Shown one piece after another: positions 20,237 through 31,025 of a stretch of 64,000 nt of DNA; positions within the stretch are counted from its first letter, which is position 1, and each line of letters starts with the position of its first letter. The notes beneath the pieces are model-generated. The model saw nothing but the letters and a program-made list of their open reading frames with translations, was not told the DNA's origin and searched no databases. Source of the DNA: Marsupella aquatica (Eukaryota; Marchantiophyta); assembly GCA_973895155.1 (NCBI GenBank), contig OZ316896.1:7936001-8000000 (forward strand). The letters are read 5' to 3'. The translations under genes were made by a program, and so were the position numbers.

Positions 20237-23200
20237 TGTGATGCCTAGCCAGGAATCACTAGGCCAGTTAAGTGGGGAAAACGGAGGTGTACCCTATAAA
20301 CACATTAGTATAGTAACAAAAACAAGGAAAATATAAACAATTAAGGCTGACTATGGAACCTGGGCCGAGGCTGGAGGTAAGGACGTCGGGGGAGAGAACA
20401 CGATTAGGGTTAGGGCGCACTAAGCATCGGCGGCTAGGGATAACCAACGGGAGGAAAGACCAGAGGAGGAGAGGGGTAAGGACCGCTCACGAGGAATGGT
20501 GGCTCATTTGCAAGCACAAACTGGGCAGACAACTATGGAAGGCCAACTATTGTCAGTTGCTTAGGCAAGCACTCTGGGCGGGAGCAGATACCAACGATCG
20601 AGTCAAGGAGGGTATGAGCAACGTCAATCAAGCGGCACATTTTTGGGGATGCCTGTTCGAACGGGAAACTGAGTACATTAGGACTTACGAGGATGAAGAA
20701 TCGGAGAGAGCAGCTCGATAACGGCAGGAGCTCGCTCGACTATGGGAGCTGTAGAAGTCTGCCTTCTTAGGAGGAGAACTCATCAAGGAGGAGAACTCAT
20801 CAAGGCCGAGTTCTTGTGGACTCCTACTGCCAATTAGCTCGATGACCTTCTGTTTTGCGAAGACAAAATCGTCGGCATTCGGGAAGCCATCAACCACTGC
20901 AACGACGTGCACTGGGAGTTGAAGGGTAGCACGGAGGGGTGGACGAAGGCAACTATGCTAGGAGAAACATCCATGGCAGCCGAGATGAAGAGGAAAGGAA
21001 ACAACAACGAAGAGGCCACCCCGGCAAAAAGAATGAGGTCGGCGGCACCAAGGAAGCCAGCAGAGCAGCAGAATAGGAGACAGGGAGAAGCCGAAGAGGA
21101 GGAGGTCGATCCCATCAATGCCATTCCAACAAAGGATGACACCTGGAAAGGCTGGGCGGCGACCCTACCAGAGGAAGTGCAATTACATTTTGCACGGGAG
21201 GAGGATGCATGCTTTACGGCCATGCAGACCAAGAAGTACCAGGGCTTCATGGCCGGATCCGGCTTGGAAGCCTTCGTAAGATTACCATGGCTGAAGTCAG
21301 AGGTGCCGGACTCAGACTTATTAGAATTCATGGGATCGTGGGAACCCAAGACCAATTCCACAAGGGTGTATGGGAAGGATTTCTATCTCACTCCCTGGGT
21401 GATTGCCGAGGTGTTTGGCTTGCCGATGGGTAATAAGACCAAGGTTGATACCAGGAAGACCTTACCTGACAAGGAGTTCTGGTCGTTCCCAGGACCATCA
21501 ACGAAGAATGGCTTCTTCCGGAACACCTGCACCAACCCGCACATCGGAGAGATGATCAATTTCTTGTGGGTGACATTGCATTGTAACTTGCCGAGGGCAG
21601 AGATAGGCAAGGCTCAGGTCTACCTGGCAGAAAGGCCAGACCCAGGCCGGGATTACAACGGGTACCTCCTCAACCAACTAAAGAAGATCTTGAAGGAGGA
21701 GCAGCAGGCGATCGGCGTGGGAAGCGTGTCCTGGCTTGGCTATCACATGCCGCTGTTGTGCCGGTATGCCAGAAGTCAAATCTTTGCCCCAGTACTTCCC
21801 CTATCGGCAAGGGCACCGGAGGAGGTTCCGGATCAGCGGCCGACAATAGAAGAGCCCAACCAGCCTGCCAGTCCTACGATCGAGCAGGTGTTTCGGCCAA
21901 GGAAAGAAGACTTGCCGATGCAGCAATCAGGCATGCAGAATCTGCTGAAAATGCTGGAGAAAGAGAGAATGGCACCAGCAACGGCAACGGCAACGGCACC
22001 GGTACGGGACACTGCCCTAGAGGCCGGCCTAAGCCGACTCAGGAGGGAAAACCCCTTTACCGGAGCCAAGGAGAGAAGGAGGCCGGAACACAAGCCGGGA
22101 GTGCGAATGTATGTGGGAGCCTCAAGCCCCGAATCGGAGGCAGAGCAGCCAAAGGCTCCTTCCCGTGGAGAGCAGAGGGAGATGACAGCCTGGAACCCAG
22201 AGGAGGAACAAGAGCCCGTGGTCTGTGAGGCCGTTTTTACGGCAGGACCAGGGGAGCAAAGGGGGAAGCCGGGAGTCCAAGCAGTGGAGGAGGCGTTGGA
22301 GGACTACAGCAATGATAACTTCGGCTATGGATCGGATCATCATGTTCCAGGAGTAAGGACCTGTGGCTGATTTATCCCCATGCTTCCAAGAGTAGTTCGA
22401 GGGGACCCCACCCAGCAGAGTAGCCCCGAGTCACCCCCATTAGAGGTTGCTCCCCCGAGCTTTGACGACATAAAGCAGACGGCACAAGAATTTCAGGAGC
22501 GACTTAGGGAGGAAGAGAAAGCAGCCCTAGCTAGGAAGAAAGATTTGCCAGGAGGAGATTGGCCGGAGGACATCAGGCGGCTTGCCAAAAAAAGAAGCAA
22601 CCCTCTTGCCACCGTAGAAGAAATCCGCAAGGTAGCTTGGGAACAGAGGCCGAGGTGGTTGATACCGATGACTTCTACTTACTCCACCTATGCTAAAGAT
22701 AGAGCCATGGAGTACGGGGAGATGTGTGGGGACCTGGCGCTCAGCATCTTTGGGGAGGAGTTGGAGCAGGGACCTTTCTTCTAGAGGGAGAGGTTGGAGA
22801 AGCACCGATTAGAAGAAGCGGTGGCTTTGGAGAGAAGCAAGAAGGACGAGGTTATCCGGCGGCTTAGGGAGAAGGAAGCCGAGGTGGAAGTCCTACAGGC
22901 GGCCAAGAAAGCCCAAGATGAGCTGCGGATTAAGCGGCATGAGCTAAACATCATGCAAGGACAATTGGATGTTGCTCAGTCTGGCAATCAGATTATCAAG
23001 GATAAACTGACTCGGACCCAAGGAGAGTTGGCCAGCGCGGTCAAGGACAGGGAAAAGTGGAAGCAAGAGTTGAGGGACGCAGAGGAGGCCCACTTAACTG
23101 CCAACAACCGGGCCATGGCAGAGACTCAGAGAAGGGAGAGGGCGTTGAAAGGAGAGCTCGAAGATATCCGCGGAGCCCTTGAGCAGAAGGAAGCCGAGTT

Positions 23201-23915
23201 AGGGAAATCCTATCAAGGGATTATTGCGCTGCAGCAGGAGCTTGCGTCCCTGACGGCCAGCTTCAAGGCCGACCTGCGTGAAAAGGACGACCAGCTCGAC
23301 CAGACTTATGCCAAGATGAATAAGATGGAGTCTGAGGTCATAGCAGAGCTCGACAAGGAGCTAAGAGCAACCCAGGAGGAGAGGGCTACCTTAAAATTGG
23401 AATTGGAAGAAGCTAGAAAGGAGCTCCAGGAGGGACGGAAGGACCTGGAGGAAGCCCAGGAGGAGTTGGAGGAAACCACCAAGAAGATGGAGAACTTACC
23501 TCGGCGGGCCAACAACCAAACGGAGCCTCTGAAGAAATAGGCCGCAGTATTTAAGTGCTTAGCTTCATCTGGTCCAACTCCAATTGTGGGAACTCCGTTA
23601 CCAGGAGGGGTACTGGCCGAAAGACAAGCCGAGACACACGCCCCGGTGCCGGAGGTAGGTAGCAAGGGGAAGTGACCAGCTGTCGAAATAGGGAAGAAGA
23701 AGCGGAAACCTTCTGGGTCTGGGAGTTATACGGCTTCTCAAGCCGTTGTGACCGAGAAGATAAACCCGACACCAACCTCCGGCATCGACACGGCGGTGCA
23801 TCCACCAGTCCTAGGAAGTGGGGATGGCAAGGCCAAGGCCGGGACAACCAGTAGTGAAGCCGAGGTACCAGATCCTCCACTAGAACATGTCGAGGAGGCC
23901 GTGGCCGTGGCTAGT
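20237..23915 (+). mobile_element. Giant-LTR copy 1, truncated
   Basis: It starts TGTGATGCCTAGCCAGG, the 5' end shared by all copies of this LTR, directly inside the gypsy RT gene. It carries the LTR-encoded reading frame from 20353 and breaks off near 23915, where sequence switches to a leftward gag gene. It has the sub-family words (CTAGCCAGG, CTAGGCC) of the copy at 29117-30184, which faces it. Confidence 0.8.
20353..23915 (+). pseudogene. LTR-encoded coiled-coil protein, copy 1, decayed
   Basis: This is homologous over its length to the intact 1,207-residue frame at 56140-59763. Open pieces are 20353-20721, 20907-22370, 22380-22784 and 22794-23540, then to about 23915. Breaks: a TAA after ERAAR, a TAG at about 20752, a short tandem duplication near 20770-20800 that shifts the frame, a TGA at 22368, a TAG at 22782 and a TAG at 23538. 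The middle domain (YGKDFYLTPWVIAEVFGLPMG) and the coiled coil remain readable. Confidence 0.85.
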
Positions 23916-23924
23916 TCTGAAGTT

Positions 23925-24406
23925 CCAATGGGTCGAAACTCCTTAACAAAGAGTGTTTTGAAGATATCCCAGATGGCTTGATCTTCCACATCTAATGCTC
24001 TGTACCAAGGCCTAGCCTCACCCTTGAACAGGCCGGGAAGAATCTGCATCTTGATGGCCGATTCTCCATTTGCTGCAGCGGTTCCATCGAAATCATCCAA
24101 CCATTCGTCCGGATCCTCATCTCCTCTCCCATGAAATGCCTTGTAATGTATGCGCGACCGCTGGCTCAATCTGGTCCCTGGCCTCTCGTCTGGCCGTGCC
24201 TCTGGTTCCCCCATGTCGGTTGGAGACTCACTTCTCCTTACCGACTCTTCTTCTGGTATGTCTTCTTCGATGCCACTTCCAGTTTCGGAGCTACCAGCTC
24301 TTTCTGCCCCTCTCAGTCGCTATGTATCATGCCACCCGGCGAGCTGCTGCAGTCGAGCTCTCTCCCGTTGAATCACTCTTTCTTCCCTCGGCGTAAGGTC
24401 AGTCAT
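23925..24406 (-). pseudogene. Ty3/gypsy gag, N-terminal part
   Basis: The ATG at 24406 follows the primer-binding site by about 50 bases. It opens MTDLTPREERVIQRERARLQ, has a TAG about 30 codons in, then continues in frame through EDPDEWLDDFDGTAAANGES, KMQILPGLFKGEARPWYRAL and AIWDIFKTLFVKEFRP. This is the retrotransposon gag (PF03732-type) core that forms the particle. The gene is cut where it meets LTR copy 1. Confidence 0.85.
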
Positions 24407-24454
24407 TACCTACGCTTTCGTTCTAACTTCATATCTCACGGCTTAAGAAATGCC

Positions 24455-24475
24455 CCCTCCATCTAGCGCCAAAAA
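24455..24475 (-). other. Primer-binding site-like sequence of the giant-LTR element
   Basis: The minus strand reads TTTTTGGCGCTAGATGGAGG directly after the LTR end CACCACA. TGGCGC followed by a purine-rich tail is typical of Tat/Athila-type primer sites. The tRNA used cannot be assigned by eye. Confidence 0.6.
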
Positions 24476-27400
24476 TGTGGTGCGTCCCATGGCTCCCTAA
24501 ACCCAAGAAACCCCCCAGCTCAAGCCGATTCCCGCAGGTTTCGCGCTTGGCGAGGCCGTTTCCGCGGCTTAGCGGCATGGGACGCTGCTAACCTTCTACT
24601 ACTACTATTAACATTTTACACACATATACTGGACAGATCCTTCATCGGGTCATGAGATATGTAGCCGGCCTAATTTAGGCCTTCCCCTGTCTTCCCCTCC
24701 GTCTTGTTAGGTATGTTTGGATTCCGCCGCCGGAATGATCCCCAATAGGCTTGGTTAAGCCGCTAAGACCTCTCTCAGCTCGACACATCCAACTCTCACT
24801 CCCCTGCTTACTTTCCTTCCTTTTGGTTGATGTGGGCACTCTTCACACAAGTTAATGCGACACACAAATAGCAAAATGACTCATTCTGACTGAGTCATAC
24901 CATGCACTTGCCATACAAACAGTACATCTCATACACAAGTTCTGCGAACTAAGCCGTGAGGCCAACTCTATTCAGCTCTTAGGCATGAGGAAACATGAAT
25001 ATACACAAGGGTCACTGTATGACTAACCGAGAGCTTCTCGTACTACTTGATCCCAGCCCGGCTGGTGCAAACTAAAAACTTGCTAAAGAAGAGGCCCTGA
25101 GCTCCCCGCTGCCCAGGTACTTATCCTGGTAGTGGATCCGCCATTCTTTGCATCGTAAGCCTAATCTACTTGCCCGAATCTACCTATGTACAGCAAGGCA
25201 GGAGCACAAGTGTTGCTCCTACCAGTGGGACCGCAATCCCACTAAGCTAAGTGTCAGGGCCGCTCCTGGTCCTGATCCTAATCCTAAACTTGGAGATCAG
25301 CGCCCTCCCTGCCCACTCACGCCTCCTCCCTCCACGTCCGCCCTCCCTAAAAGGAACGGCGCCCTTGCACCGTCACGACACCGGTGGTGGATCCTTAATG
25401 GACGCCCCCAACGCTTCCTCCTCAGCCACTGCCGTAGGCTCATTCTCTGACAGATTACCTGCCCTTGACTGAGTCAACTCTCCATCGGCCTGACTGGGTC
25501 CACCATCGGCGTCGGCATCGGCTCGGGAATCGGTTACGGCCTCAGCCTCGGCTACGGTCTCCCCGGCCTGCTCAAGAGGCGGATCTGGAATACCGGCCTC
25601 ATTACTGAGTAGTTCGGCTTGGGCCGCACCACCCCCACCTGTGATGATAGCGGGATCTATTGCCGTATTCATGCCGGAGGATGGTGCTGGTTCTACCTCC
25701 TTGGTCACCACGGCTTGTGGAGTCGGATTACTCCTTGACCCTGAAGGTTTCCGCTTTTTCTTCTTTTTTGGTTCGGCAGCTGGTCCCTTCCCCTTCCCAC
25801 TTACTTCCGGCACTGGTGCAGTTGGCGCGGCTTTTTCTTCGGCCAGTACCACTCCTGGTAACTTGGTTGCCCCAATTGGAGTTGGGCCTGATGAAGACAA
25901 GCACTTAAATACTGCGGCTTGTTTCTTCAGCCGCTCCGTTTGGTTGTCGGCCCGCCGCTGGAGGTTCTCCATCTTCCTCGTGATTTCCTCCAACTCCTCC
26001 TGGGTCTCATCCAGGTCCTTGCATGCCTCCTCTAGTTCCTTTTGGGCTTCCTCCCGTTCTTGTTTCAAGGTAGTCCTCTCCTCCTGGGTTGCTCTTAGCT
26101 CCTTGTCGAGCTCTGCAATGATGACAGACTCCATCTGGTTCATCTTGGCGTAAGTTTGTTCGAGCATCTCGTCCTTCTCCCTTAGGTTGACCTTGAAGCT
26201 GGCCGTCAGGGACGCAAGCTCCTGCTGCAACGCCATAATCCCTTGATAGGATTTCCCTAACTCGGCCTCCTTCTGCTCAAGGGCTCCGCGGATTTTCTCG
26301 AGCTCCCCCTTCAACGCCCATTCCTTTCTTTGGGTCTCCGCCATGGCCCGGCTGTTGGCTGTTATGTGGGCCTCCTCTGTATTCTTCAGCTCTTGCTTCC
26401 ACTTCTCCCTCTCTTTGATCATGTCGGCCAACTCTCCCTGCGTCTGAGTCAGTTTATCCTTGATATTCTGATTATCAGCCTGCGCGGTGTCCAACTGCCC
26501 CTGCATGATGTTCAGCTCATGTCATTTAATCCGCAGTTCATCTTGGGCTTTCTTGGCCGCCCTTAGATCTTCAATCTCGGCTTCCATCCTCCTAAGCCGC
26601 CGAATGACCTCGTCCTTCTTGCTTCTCTCTAAAGCCACCGCTTCTTCTAATTGGTGCTTCTCCAACTGCTCCCTATGGAAAAAGGGTCCTACCTCCAACT
26701 CCTCTCCAAAGATGCCGAGCGCAAGTTCCCCACACATCTCACCATACTCCATGGCTCTATTCTTAGCGTAGGTGGAGTAAGTAGAAGTGATCGGCATCGC
26801 CCATCGCGGCCTCTGCTCCCAAGCCGTCTTGCGGATCTCTTCAATCGTGGCTAGAGGTTTGCTTCCTTTTTTGGCTAGCCGCCTGATGTCCTCCGGCCAA
26901 TCTCCTCCTGGTAAATCCTTTTCCCTAGCCAGGGCTGCCTCCTCTTCCTGCTTGATTCGCTCCTGAAATTCCTGCACCGTCTGCTTTATGCCGTCGAAGC
27001 TCGGGGGAGCAACATCTGGTGGGGGAGACTCAGGGCTACTCTGCTGGTTGGGGTCCCCTCGCACTACCCTTGGAAGTGTGGGGACAAACCGGCCACAGGT
27101 CCTTACTCCTGGGACGTGATGGTCCGACCCATAGCCGGAATTATCATGGCTGTAGTCCTCCACTGCCTCCTCTACTTCTTGGCCGTCCGGCTTCTCCCTC
27201 TCCTCTTTGTCGGTAGGAGCTTCAGGCAATTCTGCCTCAGATTCGGAGCTTGAGATTCCCACATACATTCGAACACCTGGCTTGGATTCAGGCCTGATTC
27301 TCTCCTTGTCTCCAGCAAAGGGGTTTTCTCTTGTGAGCCGGTGTAGGCCTACCTCTGTAGTAGTGTCCTGCATTGTTGCCGTTGCCGTTGTTGTTGCCGA

Positions 27401-29116
27401 TGCCGATTTCTTTTCTTTCTCCAGTAGTTTCAGCAGACTCTGCATGCCTGGTTGCTGCATCGGCAAGTCCTCCTTCCTGGGCCTAAACACCTGCTCGATC
27501 GTAGGGCTAACAGGTGGTTGAGGCTTCTCAGCCAACGGCCTCGGCGTTGGAGCTTCCTCGGGTGCCCTTACCTGCAGGGGAAGTACCGGGGCAAAAGTCT
27601 GACCTCTGGCATACCGGCACAACAACGGCATGTGATAGCCAAGCCGCGACACGCTCCCCATGCCGATTACCTGCTGCTCCTCCTTTAAGATCTTCTTCAA
27701 TTGGTTGAGAAGGTACCCGTTGTAGTCCCGGCTTGGGTCTGGCCTTTCTGCCAGATAGACCTGTGCCTTGCCGATCTCTGCCCTCGGCAAGTTACAATGC
27801 ATGGTCACCCGCAAGAAGTCGATCATCTCTCCTATGTGCGGGTTGGTGCAGGTGTTCCGGAAGAAGCCATTCTTCGTTGATGGCCCGGGGAACGACCGGA
27901 ACTCCTTGTCAGGCAAGGTCTTCCTGGTATCAACTTTGGTCTTATTGCCTATCGGCAAGCCAAACACTTCGGCAATTACCTTGGGAGTAAGATAGAAATC
28001 CTTCCCATATATCCTCGTGCAATTGGTCTCGGGTTCCCATGACCCCACGAATTCTAATAGGTCTGACTCCGGTACCTCCGGCTTCAGCCATGGTAATCTT
28101 ACAAAGGCCTCTAAGCCGGATCCGGCCATGAAGCCTTGGTACTTCTTGGTCTGCATGGCCGTGAAGCATGCATCCTCCTCCCGTGCAAAATGTAGTTGCA
28201 CCTCCACCGGTAGGGTTGCCGCCCAGCCCTTCCAGGTGTCATCCCTGGTTGGAATGGCCTTGATGGGATCGACCTCCTCCTCTTCGGCTTCTCCCTGCCT
28301 CCTGCTCTGCTGCTCGGCTGGCTTCTTTGGTGCCGCCGACCTCGTTCTTTTTGCCGGGGTGGCTTCATCGTTGACGGCTCCCTTCCTCTTCATCTCTGCT
28401 GCCGTGGAGGTTTCTCCTAGCACCGTTGCCTGGGTCCACCTTTCCGTGCTACCCTTTAATTCCCAGTGTATGTCGTTGCAGTTCTTGATGGCCTCTCGGA
28501 TGCCGACGACGCTGTCTTTGCAAAACAGAAGATCATCGAGTTGATTGGAAGTAGGCGTCCACAGGAACTCGTCCTTGATGAGTTCACCTCCTAAGAAAGC
28601 CGTCTTCTACAGCTCCCACAATCGAGCGAGCTCCTGCCGTTCTCGAGCTGCCCTTTCTGATTCCTCGTCCTCGTAAGTCTTGATGTACTCAGTTCGAACA
28701 GGCATCCCCAGAAATGTGCCGCTTGATTGACGTTGCTCATACCCTCCTTAGGTCGATCGTCGGTATCTACTCTCTCCCCGAGTGCTTGCTTAAGCAGCTG
28801 ACAGTAGTTGGCCTCCCGTAGTCGTCTGCCTAGTTCGTGCTCGCAAATGAGCCACCATCTCCTGCAAGCGCTCCTTACCCCTCTCCTCTGCCGGTCCTTC
28901 TTCCCGTTGATCCTTCCTAGCCGCCGACGCTTAACGCGCCCTAACCCTAATCAAGTTTTCACCCTCAGCGTCCTTACCTCCGGCCTCGGCCCGGGTTCCA
29001 TGGTTGCCCCTAATGGTTTATATTTTCCTTGTTTTGTCCCTATACTAAGGTGTTCCTAGGGTGCCTTCCTGCTTTACCCACTTAACTGGTCGAGTGATTC
29101 CTGTCTAGGCATCACA
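24476..29116 (-). repeat. Giant LTR copy 2, complete (4,641 bp)
   Basis: Ends are TGTGATGCCTAGACAGG (29116 side) and GGACGCACCACA (24476 side), and nearly the whole length matches the solo LTR at 55219-59878. The main differences lie in the acidic Ala/Glu repeats of the encoded protein (25500-25680 here) and in short indels. The 3' part of the LTR after the frame (24476-25372) is non-coding. Confidence 0.85.
25373..29001 (-). pseudogene. LTR-encoded coiled-coil protein, copy 2
   Basis: It matches the intact frame at 56140-59763. The start ATG is at 29001. A 5-base deletion near 28690 and a TAG near 28608 break the N-terminal 140 codons. From 28423 it is open for 633 codons, then a single CGA-to-TGA change near 26520 and another 377 codons to the same stop (25373). 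Domain order as in the intact copy: basic N-terminus, plant-mobile-domain-like region, long coiled coil, basic cluster (KKKKKRKPSGSRS), acidic C-terminus. Confidence 0.85.
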
Positions 29117-30184
29117 ATAAGTCTGAGTCCGGCACCTCTGGCTTCAACCATGGTAATCTTACCAAGGTTTCCAAGCCGGATCCGGCCATGAAGCCCTGGT
29201 ACTTCTTGGTCTGCATGGCCGTAAAGCATGCATCCTCCTCCCGTGCAAAATATAATTGCACTTCCTCTGGTAGGGTCGCCGCCCAGCCTTTCCAGGTGTC
29301 ATCCTTTGTTGGAATGGCATTGATGGGATCAACCTCCTCCTCTTCGGCTTCTCCCTGCCTCCTGCTCTGCTGCTCTGCTGGCTTCCTTGGTGCCGCCGAC
29401 CTTGTTCTTTTTGCCGGGGTGGCCTCTTCGTTGTTGTTTCCTTTCCTCTTCATCTTGGCTGCCGTGGATGTTTCTCCTAGCACAGTTGCCTTTGTCCACC
29501 CCTCCGTGCTACCCTTCAACTCCCAGTGCACGTTGTTGCAGCGGTTGATGGCTTCCCGAATGCCGACGATTTTGTCTTCGCAAAACAGAAGGTCATCGAG
29601 CTGATTGGCAGTAGGAGTCCACAAGAACTCGGCCTTGATGAGTTCTCCTCCTAAGAAGGCAGACTTCTACAGCTCCCACAGTCAAGCGAGCTCCTGCCGT
29701 TCTTGAGCTGCTCTCTCCGATTCTTCGTCCTCGTAAGTCCCAATGTACTCAGTTGCCCGTTCAAATAGGCATCCCCAAAAATGTGCCACTTGATTGACGT
29801 TGCTCATACCCTCCTTGACTCGATCGTTGGTATTTGTTCCCACCCAGAGTGCTTGCCTAAGCAGCTGACAGTATTTGGCCTCCCGTAGTCGTCTGCCCAG
29901 TTTGTGCTTGCAAATGAGCCACCATTCCTTGCGAACGGTCCTTACCCCTCTCCTCCTCCGGTCTTCCCTCCCGTTGGTCACCCCTAGCCGCCGACGCTTA
30001 GCGCACCCTAACCCTAATTGTGTTCTCTCCCCTGGCGTCCTTACTTCCGGCCTCGGCCCGGGTTCCATAGTCACCCTTAATTGTTTATATTTTCCTTGTC
30101 TTGTTACTATACTAAGGTGTTTCCAGGGTACACTCCTGCTTTTACCATGTAAACCGGCCTAGTGATTCCTGGCTAGGCATCATA
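29117..30184 (-). mobile_element. Giant-LTR copy 3, 5' fragment
   Basis: On the minus strand it starts TATGATGCCTAGCCAGG at 30184 and carries the first third of the LTR frame (ATG near 30068; MEPGPRPEVRTPGERT ... to KPEVPDSDLL). A TGA at 29682 and a TAG just after it interrupt the frame. It is cut at 29117 by insertion of copy 2. Same sub-family as copy 1 (20237) but opposite orientation. Confidence 0.8.
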
Positions 30185-30830
30185 ACTCCACTATTGAGTT
30201 AATTACGGACACCTATCTCATTAAGCATCGCAAAACTACCCCTTACAATCCACGAGCTAATGGTTTGACTGAAAGAGCTAATGGTATTATGGGCAAGATC
30301 TTAAATAAGATGGTGGAATCCCATAAAACTGATTGGGATGTGAAGTTACATTCTGCCCTTTGGGCCTATCGTATTGCTGAAAAAATCACCACTCTTTGCA
30401 CCCCTTTTTATCTCACCTAAGGGTTGGACAGCATTGTACCAATTGAGTTCTCTTTTCCTACTGAACGCCTACTGGTTTCTGACCATCTTTCTTCTGATGA
30501 CAGTCTTGGCTGTCGATTTATTGAAATTAGCAAATTAGAAGAAGCTCGACTTTTAGCCTTAGATCACACAGTTGTAGTTCAACAGAAGCGCAAACTTATT
30601 TATGATAAGAAGCTTCGGCCAGTTCACTTAGATGTTGGTGACTTAGCGTTAGTTTTTTATTCGCCCTATATGCTATTCCCTGGGAAATTACATACTCATT
30701 GGATTGGCCCTTATAAAGTGGAGAAGATATGGGGGAATGGGTCTGTTTCCTTAACTACCTTGGATGGTCAGCCTCTTGACACCAGAATCAATGGCTTTAG
30801 GATAAAACGTTACTATGATCCTTTCACTTA
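30185..30830 (+). pseudogene. Ty3/gypsy integrase C-terminal part
   Basis: It reads IKHRKTTPYNPRANGLTERA (the integrase core before the catalytic Glu), HKTDWDVKLHSALWAYR, a TAA at 30418, then PIEFSFPTERLL, QKRKLIYDKKLRPVHLDVGD, WIGPYKVEKIW and NGFRIKRYYDPFT with a stop. This is the end of the same kind of element whose RT stops at 20236. About 2.3 kb between RT and here are lost. Confidence 0.88.
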
Positions 30831-30858
30831 AACATCCTCCTGGGACCGGTCGTAGTTT

Positions 30859-31025
30859 AAGTGGAGGGCAGGGTACATATATGTTAATTGGATAGAGTAG
30901 CATAGAATAGTCACAAGTATTTGGAATTTTTGAATTTTTTTAGCCAGACGCTTTCAGAAGCGTCCATTACCTAACGACGAGTTCAGAAGCGTCCATTATC
31001 AAGGACGAGTTCAGAAGCGTCCACT
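30859..31025 (+). repeat. Polypurine tract and start of a gypsy 3' LTR, truncated
   Basis: AAGTGGAGGGC at 30859-30869 follows the integrase stop, as a polypurine tract should; the same 11 bases occur at 34268 and 37928. The LTR beyond it holds three copies of TTCAGAAGCGTCCA (30953, 30982, 31010), the first forming a hairpin with GACGCTT at 30947. Similarity to the next LTR (34279 onward) is in this motif, not base by base. The LTR seems cut near 31025. Confidence 0.6.

Larger units (their letters stand above)
23916..29116 (-). mobile_element. Ty3/gypsy element with giant LTR: 5' LTR, primer site and start of gag
   Basis: On the minus strand: LTR 29116-24476 (4,641 bp, TGTGATG...CACCACA), then at once TTTTTGGCGCTAGATGGAGG, which has the form of a Tat-lineage primer-binding site, then a gag frame that is cut near 23916. 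This order (LTR, primer site, gag, one orientation) is what identifies the 4.6-kb repeat as an LTR. The right end is inserted in another copy of the same LTR (29117-30184), within its DSDLLEF codons. Confidence 0.8.
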
